Counted from the stretch's first letter, positions 39,538 to 50,239 are shown. The stretch is 64,000 nt of DNA from an uncultured Acidobacteriota bacterium (GCA_951812665.1 CATOST010000043.1:48770-112769), one strand, 5' to 3'. Numbers and translations are program-made. Notes: generated by a model not told the origin, from the letters alone.

Positions 39538-39819
39538 CTGATCAAGAGCTTCCACTGCAAGGACACTGAAAAGCTCTTCAACAGGCGACTTCAACGGAAG
39601 TTTCCGCCGGTTTTGAAGAAAGCTGCACTCAGGAAGCTGGAGATGCTGGACGCAGCCGAATCGCTCAGGGACCTCAAGGTGATACCCTCCAGCCGGCCGG
39701 AGGCGCTCTCGGGCAACCGCAAAGGCCAATATAGCGTCCGGATCAATCGACAATGGCGGATCTGCTTTCACTGGGAAACCGGCGATACGTATGACGTGGA
39801 AGTGGTGGACTACCACTAG
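39538..39819 (+). CDS. higB: HigB-like toxin (RelE superfamily); exact start uncertain
   Basis: LIKSFHCKDTEKLFNRRLQRKFPPVLKKAALRKLEMLDAAESLRDLKVIPSSRPEALSGNRKGQYSVRINRQWRICFHWE, followed directly by a HigA-like gene. Confidence 0.85.
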   Translation: MIKSFHCKDTEKLFNRRLQRKFPPVLKKAALRKLEMLDAAESLRDLKVIPSSRPEALSGNRKGQYSVRINRQWRICFHWETGDTYDVEVVDYH

Positions 39820-39844
39820 CAGGAGGGTAGAAGGAGACTGATCA

Positions 39845-40159
39845 ATGGATCAGAGAGACCAGACCCTGCAACCCATCCATCCCGGAGAAATTCTGCGGGA
39901 GGAGTTCATGAAGCCGATGGGCCTGACCCAATACCGGCTGGCCAAGGACATCTCGGTGCCACCCCGCCGGATCAATGAGATCTTTCACGAGAAGCGCGCC
40001 ATCACGGCAGACACGGCGCTCCGGTTTAGCAGGTATTTTGGAAACTCCGCTCGATTCTGGATGAATTTGCAGTCTCGCTACGAGCTTGAAACAGCGAGGG
40101 CCCTCCTCAAGGATCGACTCGACGAAGAAGTGACGCCCCAACCTGGCGTGGCCTCTTAA
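39845..40159 (+). CDS. higA: HigA-like XRE antitoxin
   Basis: IHPGEILREEFMKPMGLTQYRLAKDISVPPRRINEIFHEKRAITADTALRFSRYFGNSARFWMNLQSRYELE. Confidence 0.92.
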   Translation: MDQRDQTLQPIHPGEILREEFMKPMGLTQYRLAKDISVPPRRINEIFHEKRAITADTALRFSRYFGNSARFWMNLQSRYELETARALLKDRLDEEVTPQPGVAS

Positions 40160-40404
40160 AGCCCGTATTTCTCACCGGGGGCGCGATGATCGCGCAGGAA
40201 TTTAGCCTTCAGCGCTTGCCCGCGACCGAATCTCCTTGTAACAATAACCAGCTTCGCTGAGACTCGAGTCTCGGAGACGACGGTTGCATTGCCGGAAAAT
40301 TCCTGCAACCAAGCTTCGTGCATTTCGAGCCAAGTCGCCGGCGGTGTTGTCCCGAGTTTTGTGGAGATCCACCTGCCTACCTTTCGATCAACTACATTTT
40401 GAGA

Positions 40405-41487
40405 CTATCCCGTGACCCACTCCCGATGGAGGTCCAGGGCCTCGTCCAGAGCTTCGAAAGGCTTGTAGACGACTCTCAGCCGAAAGCTGTAGCGGCGTCC
40501 TTCCTCCGGGTCCGGGACCACCGCTTGGTAGTCCCAAGCGGGGCCGCCGACTCCTCCCCCGCCGGCGTTGAAGGCGGGTCGGATTTCCAACTCGTCTGAA
40601 GGGCGGAACAGGTAGGCCAACAACATACCGTGGACCTTGCCAGCCATCAGAGGTTCGAGGTAGCGCACCGAGCCGAAGCTGTAGAGCAGCCGCCTTCCCT
40701 GAGCCCGCAACCCCTCCCCGACTGGACCTCGCTCGGCCCGGATCGCTCCCGATTCGTGCAGATCCAGGGCGTCGAAGATACCGTGCCAAGCCGGCGATTC
40801 GAAGTTCGATCTCCGGCCCCATACGTAGTAGCCCGGATTTCGGGGAGCCTGGATGTAGCTGGCCCAGAACACGCCCAAATACCGGGTCCGGATCTTGTCC
40901 AGCCGGGTGGGTGTGAAGGCGTGCTCCACGTCCAGGAACCACGGTTCCACCAATCGGAACGTGGACTCCACCTGGACGCCCCACCGTTCGCCGGGTTCGA
41001 TCCGGAGCCAAGCCTCTTGCTCGGATACCCGCTTCAAGCTCGACGGCTGGGCCTGGAAATTATCGAGATCACTCCAGCGGGGTTCGAAGGTGCCCTCGGT
41101 ACCGTCGAAGAAGAACTCGCAATTGAGACCCGAAGCAACCGGAAGAAAGGGGTGCGGAGAACCTCGGTAACTGAAGCGCGCGACTCCGTTGTAGCCATTG
41201 TGACGTCTCTCGAAGGGGACTGCGACGCTAAGGCGTCCCAATCCTCCGGCCACATGGGGGACCGAAGCCCGGCTGCGTTTCTGTTCTTCGCCGGCCAGCC
41301 CGTCGTGGTTGTCCACCACCAGGGCCTCCAACTCCCCGGCCCTCAAAGCGAGACGGTGCGGACCGGCCGGTGTTTCCGAAGTCGCCGGTCGTGGTCCCGC
41401 GGACACTGCCGTTATGCCGCCCAGTGTGGCCAGCCCCATCCACTGGCGGCGGGAGTACGATGGATCTCTGAGCTTGTTTCCCATCAT
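40405..41487 (-). CDS. Tat-type secreted hypothetical protein
   Basis: 360 aa, SRRQWMGLATLGGITAVSAGP signal; no confident family. Confidence 0.6.
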   Translation of the reverse strand: MMGNKLRDPSYSRRQWMGLATLGGITAVSAGPRPATSETPAGPHRLALRAGELEALVVDNHDGLAGEEQKRSRASVPHVAGGLGRLSVAVPFERRHNGYNGVARFSYRGSPHPFLPVASGLNCEFFFDGTEGTFEPRWSDLDNFQAQPSSLKRVSEQEAWLRIEPGERWGVQVESTFRLVEPWFLDVEHAFTPTRLDKIRTRYLGVFWASYIQAPRNPGYYVWGRRSNFESPAWHGIFDALDLHESGAIRAERGPVGEGLRAQGRRLLYSFGSVRYLEPLMAGKVHGMLLAYLFRPSDELEIRPAFNAGGGGVGGPAWDYQAVVPDPEEGRRYSFRLRVVYKPFEALDEALDLHREWVTG

Positions 41488-41508
41488 TCGCTTCCTAGAC
41501 CAAGCCTC

Positions 41509-42150
41509 TCACCGGGCTGCCACTTCCCGTTCGGATTTCGGGGGCTCCATGAAGTCGGACCAGATGCTGTCCAGGCGCTTCTCGAATACGGTGAAGGCAT
41601 TGGCCCGAAAAAGACGCCAGTCGCCCCGATCCAATTCCGAATCCAACTGGCCCGCAGCCCAGCCCGAATGCCCGACGAAGAGGCGGAGTTCGTGGGATTC
41701 CCTTTCCTCTTCCAGGAGACGTTCCAGCGTCTTCTTGTCGCCTCCGAAGTAGACGTCCCCCATCACATTTGTCGTCTGCTCCAGCGGTTCCTCGCTCCGG
41801 ATCAGAAACATGAGCGTATCCAGACCCACCGGGCCCCCGTAGTAGAGCCGGGCCTTCCGGCCCGGTGTCTCCAATTGCGGCAGGACATCTTCCAAAGAGA
41901 CGTCGGTGGCCCGGTTGACGATTACACCCAGCGTTCCGCCCGGGCCGTGGGCCACGAGCAGGACCACGGATTGGCGAAACCGGGGGTCGAGCATCCCCTT
42001 CCGGGCGACCAGGAACACCCCCTTGCCCGGCTGGACCGCTTGATAGGGAATGCGGGGCCGCGGCTTGGGTATGGAGGCGGCTTCGGTTCCGACACCCTGG
42101 CAGACCTGGAACAGAATGCCCAGGGCGGCCCAACACATGATGACCCGCAT
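41509..42150 (-). CDS. YqgE/AlgH family protein with predicted signal peptide
   Basis: GKGVFLVARKGMLDPRFRQSVVLLVAHGPGGTLGVIVNRAT...YYGGPVGLDTLMFLI...RLFVGHSGWAAGQLDSELDRGDW. Confidence 0.9.
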   Translation of the reverse strand: MRVIMCWAALGILFQVCQGVGTEAASIPKPRPRIPYQAVQPGKGVFLVARKGMLDPRFRQSVVLLVAHGPGGTLGVIVNRATDVSLEDVLPQLETPGRKARLYYGGPVGLDTLMFLIRSEEPLEQTTNVMGDVYFGGDKKTLERLLEEERESHELRLFVGHSGWAAGQLDSELDRGDWRLFRANAFTVFEKRLDSIWSDFMEPPKSEREVAAR

Positions 42151-42167
42151 AGTTGCCGCCCAGTCTA

Positions 42168-43496
42168 CTACGATGATGGGACCCGAGAAAGAAGCGACTG
42201 CCCGACGAACGTGCCCTGCGGTTTGAGCATCAGCCAGAACAGAGCCGCTGCCACGTAGACGCCGCAGAACACCCACAAGACCGGGGTCCAGTTGTCACCC
42301 GACGGTCCCAGAAGCAGCGGAACGACGACGGGAAACGTTGCCGCTCCCAGATTCCCCGCCATGTTCATGGTGCCGAAGATCGTCGCCACGTTGTTTCCGC
42401 CCATGGCGATGGTCAGAGAATTGACGATGGGGCTGACGAAGGCGCCAAAGAAGCCGCCGATCCCGATGAGGGAGACGGCAAGCAGGGGATTGTGAACCAG
42501 ACATCCAGCCACCGTGAGCAGGACTCCGACCATGAGGCAGCCCAAGGCCATCCCTTTCCGGGCCATTGCCGCATTCCCGCTTCTGGAGTAGATCCAATCG
42601 GAGACGATACCCCCCAGGGGTCCTCCGAATAGAATCGCAATCAGGGGAACGCTCGTCAGCAGTCCCGACTCGGCCACCGAGACGCCTCGGGACTCCTGCA
42701 AATAGGTGGGAAACCAGCTGGCATAGAAGATATACCCGGCGGCCCGGAAGAACTGCTGTCCGCAGATGGCCCACATGGCCGGACTCGCGGCCAGATGCTT
42801 CCAGGGCGTCTTGACCGGCCGGCCGCGGCCCGATCCCTCGTCCCCGGCCCCTTTCGGTTCCTGGGCGGCCTTGGACTCGGCCAGCAGCAGATCCAGTTCT
42901 CCCGGCGTCACGGAGGCGTGGTCCTGAGGGCGGTCACGAAACCAGCGATAGAACAGCAGCGCCCAGATCCCCCCCGGAAGCGCGTAGAGGACGAAGAGCC
43001 AACGCCAGCCAACACCCCATTCCAGAAGAATCCCGGTCAGGAAGGCGACGAGGATGGCTCCGATCTGCATCCCGGCTCCGAGAGAGCCGCTCGAAACGGC
43101 CAACCGGTTCACCGGCATCCACCTCGACAACACGACCGCGGAACAGGGGAAGAGACCCGCCTGGGCGGCTCCGGAGAACATGCGGGGGATCAGCAACCAG
43201 AGGTAGGCCGCCAGGATCGCTCCCCCCGGTCCCGCCAGCCAGAGAGCCAATGCCGTTCCCGCCACCCCCGACAGCACGGTGCAAACCGACCAGACCACCG
43301 AGTAGAAGGGGAGGGTCCGGCGGGAACCCCAGCGATCTCCCAGCCAGCCGGCCGGCACCTGGAATCCGGCGTAGACCCAGAAGAAGCCACTCAGGATCCA
43401 CCCCATCTGCTCCTTGCTCAGACCCAGGTCGATCCGGATCGTGCTCTCGGCCACCGAGAGGTAGTTGCGCTGGATGTAGGCGATGGTGGCCGCCAC
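42168..43496 (-). CDS. MFS transporter (ACS family-like)
   Basis: 12-TM pattern; IQRNYLSVAESTIRIDLGLSKEQMGWILSGFFWVYAGFQVPAGWLGDRWGSRR. Confidence 0.85.
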   Translation of the reverse strand: MAATIAYIQRNYLSVAESTIRIDLGLSKEQMGWILSGFFWVYAGFQVPAGWLGDRWGSRRTLPFYSVVWSVCTVLSGVAGTALALWLAGPGGAILAAYLWLLIPRMFSGAAQAGLFPCSAVVLSRWMPVNRLAVSSGSLGAGMQIGAILVAFLTGILLEWGVGWRWLFVLYALPGGIWALLFYRWFRDRPQDHASVTPGELDLLLAESKAAQEPKGAGDEGSGRGRPVKTPWKHLAASPAMWAICGQQFFRAAGYIFYASWFPTYLQESRGVSVAESGLLTSVPLIAILFGGPLGGIVSDWIYSRSGNAAMARKGMALGCLMVGVLLTVAGCLVHNPLLAVSLIGIGGFFGAFVSPIVNSLTIAMGGNNVATIFGTMNMAGNLGAATFPVVVPLLLGPSGDNWTPVLWVFCGVYVAAALFWLMLKPQGTFVGQSLLSRVPSS

Positions 43497-43582
43497 GCAG
43501 AGCCAGACCAGGACGGAGTAGCGGACCCGGCTCCGGGGAGGGGACGCGGCAGCAGGCAGGGAGAACCTCCGGAGCTATCGCA

Positions 43583-45262
43583 CTACTGGAGAGAAGCGGT
43601 CTTGTTCAGACCATCGGCGGCAGACGGTGCGCGCACCTGGAAGACCTGGCCGGCGCTGACCTCCTGGTCACTGATCTTGTCGTGGACTTTCACGTCCAGG
43701 TGGTACCGGCCGGGCTTCAGTTGCTGGATGGGAAGGCTCTTGACCAGGACCATGCGCTGGCCGGAGAAGTACTGGATCGACTCGCCCGTCTCGTCCACTT
43801 CTTCCATCAGGACCTCCTTACCCTTGGAAATCCGGTAGCTGGCCTGAATGGAAGGAACCAGAGTGGCCTGGTCGGCGCTCACGTTGTAAACCTGGAGATA
43901 GACGGCCAGAGGCGAAGAGGAGGCGAACCTGTGATCCAGCACCGGACGCACCTTGACGTTTCCCAGGATGAACATCTCTTCCTGAGGAACGTCCTCCATC
44001 TGCCGAACCAGATCGGTGAGGATCATGGAACTCGCTTTCAGCTTTTCACCGCCGAAGGCCGGCGGAACGATGGCGGTCCGGCTGACTCCCACCTTGCCGC
44101 TGCTCAGATCCTTGACCACCAGGTCCAGGCGGTAACGCAGCTTCCGGTCCAGGACCAGGATCTTCTGGTAAGTGGACCGGCCCTGTTTCTGCGCCTGGGC
44201 GGCGTACGCCTCCGGATGGTAGGTCTGCACCAGGTCGTAGTCGAACTCGTCCACGACCACTCTGGTCATGCTGGTGACCGCGCCGTAGACTCCCACCTTG
44301 GCCACGTAGCTCTGGTTTTTTTCCAGCTTGAACGATAGTTCGCCGTTGTCGAGTTCGACCGTTACCGGAACCACCACACGATCATCGCCCAGCTTGAAGT
44401 AGTCGCGCCGGACCCGGAAAGGGAGTGACTCATAGCCGACGGAGACATCCACCAGCCCCTTCAGATCGCCGTACTTGATCGCCTTGGGCGCCTTGATCCT
44501 GACGTAACGCTCGTAGCGCTCGAACACGTCGTCCTGAGCCCGGGTGGCCATGTAGGGGAAGCTGTCCCGCATGCCCGGGGAGAAGAAAGGCCGATCCTTC
44601 TTCTCGGCCAGACCCATCTCCTCGGCCAGGGTCAGGCCGCCACCGGGAAGATAGAGCAGCGCGTCCTTTTCGGCGGGGTCCAGGCTCAGCCGGTACTCTC
44701 CGCTCAGAGAGGCGTCCACGAACTCCAACTCGATTTCCTGCCCCAGACCCTCGATCCAGCGGTAGCGCCAAGTTTCGAAGGGATAGGTGGAGGTCACGCC
44801 GCCCCCCTCGTGCATGGGGCGGGCGTAGAAGCCCCCACCGGCGCGGGACGTGATCTGATCCGGCGGTCCATGAATGATGTAAATGCGGCCCCGATCGGTC
44901 ATCCAGCCCGGCTTTCCGCTGGGAAAACGCTCGTTGGCGTAGGCGATCCGCCGGTAGTGCTCTTCCTTGTACTCGTTGATGGCGGTCCTCAGGTCCGGGT
45001 CGCGCCGGCGCCAGAACTGCTCGATGAACCGCTCCTTCTCCTCCATGGTGCTGAGGTCGTTGAACACGTCCAGCTCTTCATCCGTGATGATGTAGACGAC
45101 GTCCTCCTTGAGCCATTTCTTGTAGTAGTCCTGCTGCTCTTCCTGGAGAACGGCCCGGTCGTCCCGCTTCTTCTCTTGGGCCTGAACCGGGAGCAGGACC
45201 AGAAACAGGGAAAGCAGAACGAACCTGACATCCACGGGAGAACTTACGAAAGTTCTTGGCAT
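43583..45262 (-). CDS. GWxTD domain-containing secreted protein (paralogue of 847-2481)
   Basis: ERFIEQFWRRRDPDLRTAINEYKEEHYRRIAYANERFPSGKPGWMTDRGRIYIIHGPPDQITS. Confidence 0.87.
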   Translation of the reverse strand: MPRTFVSSPVDVRFVLLSLFLVLLPVQAQEKKRDDRAVLQEEQQDYYKKWLKEDVVYIITDEELDVFNDLSTMEEKERFIEQFWRRRDPDLRTAINEYKEEHYRRIAYANERFPSGKPGWMTDRGRIYIIHGPPDQITSRAGGGFYARPMHEGGGVTSTYPFETWRYRWIEGLGQEIELEFVDASLSGEYRLSLDPAEKDALLYLPGGGLTLAEEMGLAEKKDRPFFSPGMRDSFPYMATRAQDDVFERYERYVRIKAPKAIKYGDLKGLVDVSVGYESLPFRVRRDYFKLGDDRVVVPVTVELDNGELSFKLEKNQSYVAKVGVYGAVTSMTRVVVDEFDYDLVQTYHPEAYAAQAQKQGRSTYQKILVLDRKLRYRLDLVVKDLSSGKVGVSRTAIVPPAFGGEKLKASSMILTDLVRQMEDVPQEEMFILGNVKVRPVLDHRFASSSPLAVYLQVYNVSADQATLVPSIQASYRISKGKEVLMEEVDETGESIQYFSGQRMVLVKSLPIQQLKPGRYHLDVKVHDKISDQEVSAGQVFQVRAPSAADGLNKTASLQ

Positions 45263-45402
45263 AAGCACCTCGGAGACCCTGACCTGGACCAACGGTCGAT
45301 GCTATCCATTATACCCGCTGCACCTTTCGGTACAACAAACGCGGCCTCCTGCAAGCCGGGATCATACGTCAACTGGACATGGGACCGGACGATCCGGCGG
45401 GA

Positions 45403-45774
45403 TCAACGGCCGCCCTTGCGATAGTAGGGCTGGTAGAGCTGTACCCGCACGCCGCCGGGCATTTTGAAATCCGTCACGAGGCCGAAACCCTGGTCAGTCA
45501 CTTCGCCATCGAACACCAGACCCCGGCCCTTCAGTTCCGAAACCGTGGCTTGGATGTCGTCACAGTAGAAGGAGATGTCGTGGGTGCCGGCCGGACTGCC
45601 GTGCTTCGCGGACGGGTCGGTGGGATGAACGCCCATGTCCGCCTCCCGCAGATTGAAGATTAGCCAGCCGCCGCCCACGTCGGTGTAGGAGTCGAAACCC
45701 AGCTTATCGCGCAGGAACTCGCGCAACGCTTCCGGCTCCGACGAGTAGAACATGGTATGAACGCCCTTGATCAT
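45403..45774 (-). CDS. VOC (glyoxalase/bleomycin-resistance) family protein
   Basis: KGVHTMFYSSEPEALREFLRDKLGFDSYTDVGGGWLIFNLREADMGVHP...HDISFYCDDIQATVSELKGRGLVF. Confidence 0.88.
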   Translation of the reverse strand: MIKGVHTMFYSSEPEALREFLRDKLGFDSYTDVGGGWLIFNLREADMGVHPTDPSAKHGSPAGTHDISFYCDDIQATVSELKGRGLVFDGEVTDQGFGLVTDFKMPGGVRVQLYQPYYRKGGR

Positions 45775-45900
45775 GGTCTCGCTTTTTTCCTCCGCCTATT
45801 CTAGTCCACCATCGTATCGATATGTATCACGAAAAACGTCGGCGACTCTTCCTCGCTACACTTACCTCATTGCAGTTAAGTCTCACCCCTGCATCCCTAT

Positions 45901-47383
45901 CAGCCCGTGGCAAAAGTCCGGGAAACAACGCCAGACCTCCGACATAAAATGACACTATGGCGATGGGAAAGAAACCGTCTTCGAGACGGCAGCGGGGGAT
46001 GTGGGTGGCGACACAGAAACTGCCCCGGAGTCCCGGGCATCCCTTCAATGAGCGATTGAATCAGGTCCTGGAGAAAGCCGGTTTCGACACCTTCGTGGAA
46101 GGGCTGTGCGTCCGGTTTTACGCCACCGGGATCGGGCGGCCGAGTCTGCGGCCCGGACGGCACTTCCGGATGCTGTTGGTCGGGTACTTCGAGGGACTGA
46201 ACTCGGAACGGGCCATCGCCTGGCGGGTGGCGGATTCGATGAGCCTGCGCGCTTTTCTGGACTTGGACCCGGAGGAGACGCCGCCGAATCACTCGACCTT
46301 GTCGCGCACGCGGCGACGGATCAACGTGGAGACGCACCGAGAGGTGTTCACCTGGGTGCTGGCGCGTTTGGCGGAAGCGGGACTGGTGCGGGGGAAGACG
46401 ATCGGGATCGACGTGACGACGTTGGAGGCGAACGCGGCGATGCGCAGCCTGGTGCGCCGGGACACGGGACAAGACTATGAGACCTTCGTGAAGGGACTGG
46501 CAAATAGCTCGGGAGTGCCGACGCCGACTCGCAAGGAGCTGGTTCGGTTCGACCGCAAGCGCAAGAAAAAGACGAGCAACCGGGAGTGGGTGAATCCACA
46601 CGACCCGGAGGCGAAGATCACGAAGCTCAAGGACGGTCGGACCCGACTGGGGCACAAGGTGGAAGAGGCCGTGGACCTGGAGACGGGGGCGTTGGTGGCG
46701 GTGACGGCGCCGGAGGAGTTGGGGGACGCCCAGACGATGGGGGACACCCTGCGGATGGCGCGGGAGGAAGTGAAGGCGGTCGGGTCAGGAGCCCAGGTCC
46801 GGGAAGTGGTGACGGACGAGGGCTACCACAGCAACGAGACGGTTCTGGAGTTGAAGGAGCAGGGACTGCGGGGGTATCTGTCGGAACCGGATCGGGGGCG
46901 GCGCAACTGGAAGGGAAAGAACAGGAAGTACCAAGCGCCGGTCTACGCCAATCGGAGACGGATCCGGGGACGGCGGGGACGACGGTTGCAGCGGCAACGG
47001 AGCGAGTTGGTGGAGCGGCCGTTCGCGCACCAGTTCACCACGGGAGGGCTGCGCCGGATCTTCGTCCGGGGCCACGCCAACGTGCGCAAGCGATTGCTGA
47101 TCCACGTGTGCGGATTCAACCTGGGACTGCTGATGCGTCACCTGACGGGGGTCGGGACGCCCCGGAGTCTGCAGGGCCGGGTCCTGGCGCGTCATTTTGC
47201 GCCTTTTGGGGCGAAAAAAAAAAGGGGCGTTTGATCGGCTGGAATCGGCTCTGGAAGCGCTTCTGGGCGTCGATCCGTCTCGATTTGAGGTCTTGGGCTT
47301 CCCGGACCCATCAATAAACCAACTCCACGTCAGATTGCGGAAAGAACGATAGTCCGAGGAATCAGGACTTTTGCCACGGGCTG
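45901..47383 (+). mobile_element. IS1182-like insertion sequence
   Basis: Perfect 19-bp TIR CAGCCCGTGGCAAAAGTCC (45901-45919) and its reverse complement (47365-47383); CTAT direct repeat at 45897-45900 and 47384-47387; internal transposase. Confidence 0.88.
45957..47234 (+). CDS. IS1182-like DDE transposase
   Basis: RPGRHFRMLLVGYFEGLNSERAIAWRVADSMSLRAFLDLDPEETPPNHSTLSRTRRRI...TIGIDVTTLEANAAMRSLVRRDTG...RKRLLIHVCGFNLGLLMRHL. Confidence 0.85.
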   Translation: MAMGKKPSSRRQRGMWVATQKLPRSPGHPFNERLNQVLEKAGFDTFVEGLCVRFYATGIGRPSLRPGRHFRMLLVGYFEGLNSERAIAWRVADSMSLRAFLDLDPEETPPNHSTLSRTRRRINVETHREVFTWVLARLAEAGLVRGKTIGIDVTTLEANAAMRSLVRRDTGQDYETFVKGLANSSGVPTPTRKELVRFDRKRKKKTSNREWVNPHDPEAKITKLKDGRTRLGHKVEEAVDLETGALVAVTAPEELGDAQTMGDTLRMAREEVKAVGSGAQVREVVTDEGYHSNETVLELKEQGLRGYLSEPDRGRRNWKGKNRKYQAPVYANRRRIRGRRGRRLQRQRSELVERPFAHQFTTGGLRRIFVRGHANVRKRLLIHVCGFNLGLLMRHLTGVGTPRSLQGRVLARHFAPFGAKKKRGV

Positions 47384-49169
47384 CTATCACGTCGACGTCA
47401 TCCCCAACCGTTCCAGCCCTCCCGCCATCCTCTTCCGAGAAGCCAAACGCGAGGGCAAGCGCATCCGTCGCACCACCCTCGCCAACCTCTCCAAACTCCC
47501 CCCGGAGATCGTCGACGGCATCCGCGCCCTGCTCAAGGGCGGGCAAGTCTATCGCCCTCTGGGCGAGTCGCTCGCCATTCGCCGCGCCCTGCCCCATGGC
47601 CATGTCGCCGCCCTACTCGGCCTCGCCCGCCGTCTCGGTTTCCAGCGCATCCTGCACCGCAAACGCAGCCGCAACCGCGACCTCGCGCTGGCCGCCATCG
47701 TCGCCCGCGTGCTCCAACCTCTCTCCAAGCTCGCCACCGCCCGGGGACTGTCCCCCCCGACCGCCACCAGCAGTCTCGGCCCCCTCCTTGACCTCGGCTG
47801 TGTCCGCGGCAACGAGATGCTGGCGATGCTCGACTGGTTGCTGGGACGCCAGATCTGGATCGAGAAGAGCCTGGCCAGACGGCACCTGGAGGGCCGAACC
47901 CTTTTGCTTTACGACGTTTCCTCCAGTTATCTCGAGGGGCACAGCTCTCCCCTGGCCGCGTTCGGCCACAACCGGGACGGCAAGAAGGGCAAGCCGCAGA
48001 TCGTCTTCGGCCTGCTTTGTGCCGGGGACGGTTGTCCGCTGGCGGTGGACGTGTTCTCGGGCAACACGGCGGATCCCACCACGGTGGCGACGCAGGTGAA
48101 AAAGATTCAGGGGCGCTTCGGCATCGAATCCATCGCGCTGGTCGGGGACCGCGGCATGCTCACCACGGCGCGGCTCAAGCAAGACCTCTCGCCGACCGGA
48201 CTGGCCTGGGTCTCGGCCTTGAGAACGGATGGGATCCGCAAGTTGCTGCGGCCGTCAAAATCGGGTGGAGACGGGGAGGCGCCAGCTCCGTTGCGGCCGG
48301 GCGAGTTGGTTCCCGACCGGGTCGCAGAGATCCTGAGTCCGGACTTTCCCGGCGAGCGCCTGCTGGTCTGCCTCAATCCCCGCTTGCGGCAGGAGCGAGC
48401 CTGCAAGCGCCAGGAACTGCTGCGGGATACGGAGAAAATCCTGCAGACCATTGCCAACGCCGTACGCTCCCCGAGATCCCGGCTCCGGGGCCAGCAGGCG
48501 ATCAACCGCCGGGTGGGGCGGGACGTCTCCCGCAAGAAGGTAGAGAAACACTTCGAAATCGAGGTCACGAACGACGACATCCGATGGTCCAGACGCCAAG
48601 AGAAGATCGACGCGGAGGCGCAGTTGGACGGCATCTACGTCATTCGGACCAGCCTGGAGGCCTCCGCCCTCTCAGCCGGGGAGGCGGTGGAAGCGTACAA
48701 GTCTCTGGCCCAGGTCGAACAGGCGTTTCGCTCGCTCAAGACGACGCAGCTCGCGCTACGTCCAGTCTACGTCTACAGCGAAGACCATGTGCGCGGGCAT
48801 GTCTTTCTGTGTGTCCTGGCGTATTACCTGGAATGGCACCTGCGACGGCGTCTGGCGCCGCAGCTGTTCCAGGAGGAGGATCGGGCGGGAGCGCGAGCGT
48901 TGCACAAGTCCCCGGTGGAAAAGGCGCAGGTCTCTGCGCGCACGAAGGCCAAGGCCGCGCGCAAGCGAACGGCGGAGGGGCTCCCGGTGCATAGCCTCCA
49001 GACGTTGCTGGCGGATCTCAGCACGCTCACCCTCAACCAGGTGACCCTGCCGGACGCTCCGGATCACCCGTTCCCGATGTTCGCCAAGCCAACGCCGCTG
49101 CAGCAGAAGGCTTTCGACCTGCTCGGCGTGGATCCGACTCGATTTGTTGCCAGTAATTTGGCTGGTTGA
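47384..49169 (+). CDS. IS1634-family-like transposase, 5' end abutting the IS1182-like element; no canonical start codon
   Basis: YHVDVIPNRSSPPAILFREAKREGKRIRRTTLANLSKLPPEIVDGIRALLKGG...LLLYDVSSSYLEGHSSPLAAFGHNRDGKKGKPQIVFGLLCAGDGCPLAVDVFSGNTADPTT...VYSEDHVRGHVFLCVLAYYLEWHLRRRL. Confidence 0.8.
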
Positions 49170-49198
49170 TTTGGTCTATCTTTCGGAATTAAAAAGGG

Positions 49199-50161
49199 TT
49201 AGGAGAATATCTCAAGTGAAGTTCCGCCTAGCTGCGAGAAGTCGAGTCGTTCGAGAGCTTCAATTCCGTGTTGTTCACAGTAATATTCAGTAACCCCTTG
49301 GACCATTTCATAGGCAACGAGCATCTCAGGATAATACCAATCAGCGTCTACGCTTCGGTCCACCCATGTGAGATCCACCATGTAGGAGTCTCCCAATACC
49401 ACTCCCTCTACACAGGAATCTCCGTCGGTTGAATATCGAATTGAACATGTAAACCCCAGTGAGCTAACTCCGCCCAAAATTTCCTTGATACTTTCAACTG
49501 ATTCACCAGTCTCGCGACGCATGAGGTCGATATCGATATGAACATTCTCCGGCAACGCATCGGGGCAACCACAACGAAAGACAGTGAGAATTACATTTCT
49601 TTCATTGGACGTCATCTTCCGAAGCGAAGAAAGAAATGACCATGCGGTCTTACGTGCACTCCTTTGAGCTTCCTCGTCATCCGCGATTTCAAGACGTACA
49701 AACAGCCGATCCAAGACTGGGGGCATGTAATCCTGCTGTAGTGGCATTCCTAACTTCTGCCGTGCGAGATCAGCGAGTTCGCAAGGCGGGGTTCGTACGC
49801 CATCAATATAATGGATAGTATCTCGCAAGCCCGGAACCGGAGTATTGTCAAACCGTACCGGGAGTATGTACTCTTGTTTCTCTTTCACGGCTCGAGCCTG
49901 TGCACTTTGTCGTTCTGCATTCGGCCATACCTTTCTGGCGTAGTCTTTGGAAACAAAGAGAATACAGTATCTACAGCGATACTGGTATATATTATCTAAA
50001 TGTACATACAGGTCCTTGCCCCACAAGTCTGCTCTCTCATAATCATCGAAGAAGACACGAATTCCGAGAGAGCTTAGCTCATTGGCAACTCGATCGACAT
50101 ACTCACGTTGTTCTCCAGCGAAAGATAAGCCGACATCGTACTCGTACTCGCTACTACTCAT
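49199..50161 (-). CDS. TIR-domain protein, candidate defence/effector
   Basis: YEYDVGLSFAGEQREYVDRVANELSSLGIRVFFDDYERADLWGKDLYVHLDNIYQYRCRYCILFVSKDYARKVWPNAERQSAQARAVKEKQEYILPVRFDNTPVPGL; visibly AT-richer than surroundings. Confidence 0.85.
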   Translation of the reverse strand: MSSSEYEYDVGLSFAGEQREYVDRVANELSSLGIRVFFDDYERADLWGKDLYVHLDNIYQYRCRYCILFVSKDYARKVWPNAERQSAQARAVKEKQEYILPVRFDNTPVPGLRDTIHYIDGVRTPPCELADLARQKLGMPLQQDYMPPVLDRLFVRLEIADDEEAQRSARKTAWSFLSSLRKMTSNERNVILTVFRCGCPDALPENVHIDIDLMRRETGESVESIKEILGGVSSLGFTCSIRYSTDGDSCVEGVVLGDSYMVDLTWVDRSVDADWYYPEMLVAYEMVQGVTEYYCEQHGIEALERLDFSQLGGTSLEIFS

Positions 50162-50239
50162 AGGTCACATTTTCTCTGTTTCTCATTTGCATTTTCACGG
50201 TACCGAAGCGGACCGCCAGCAGGACGTGGCTCTATATTG

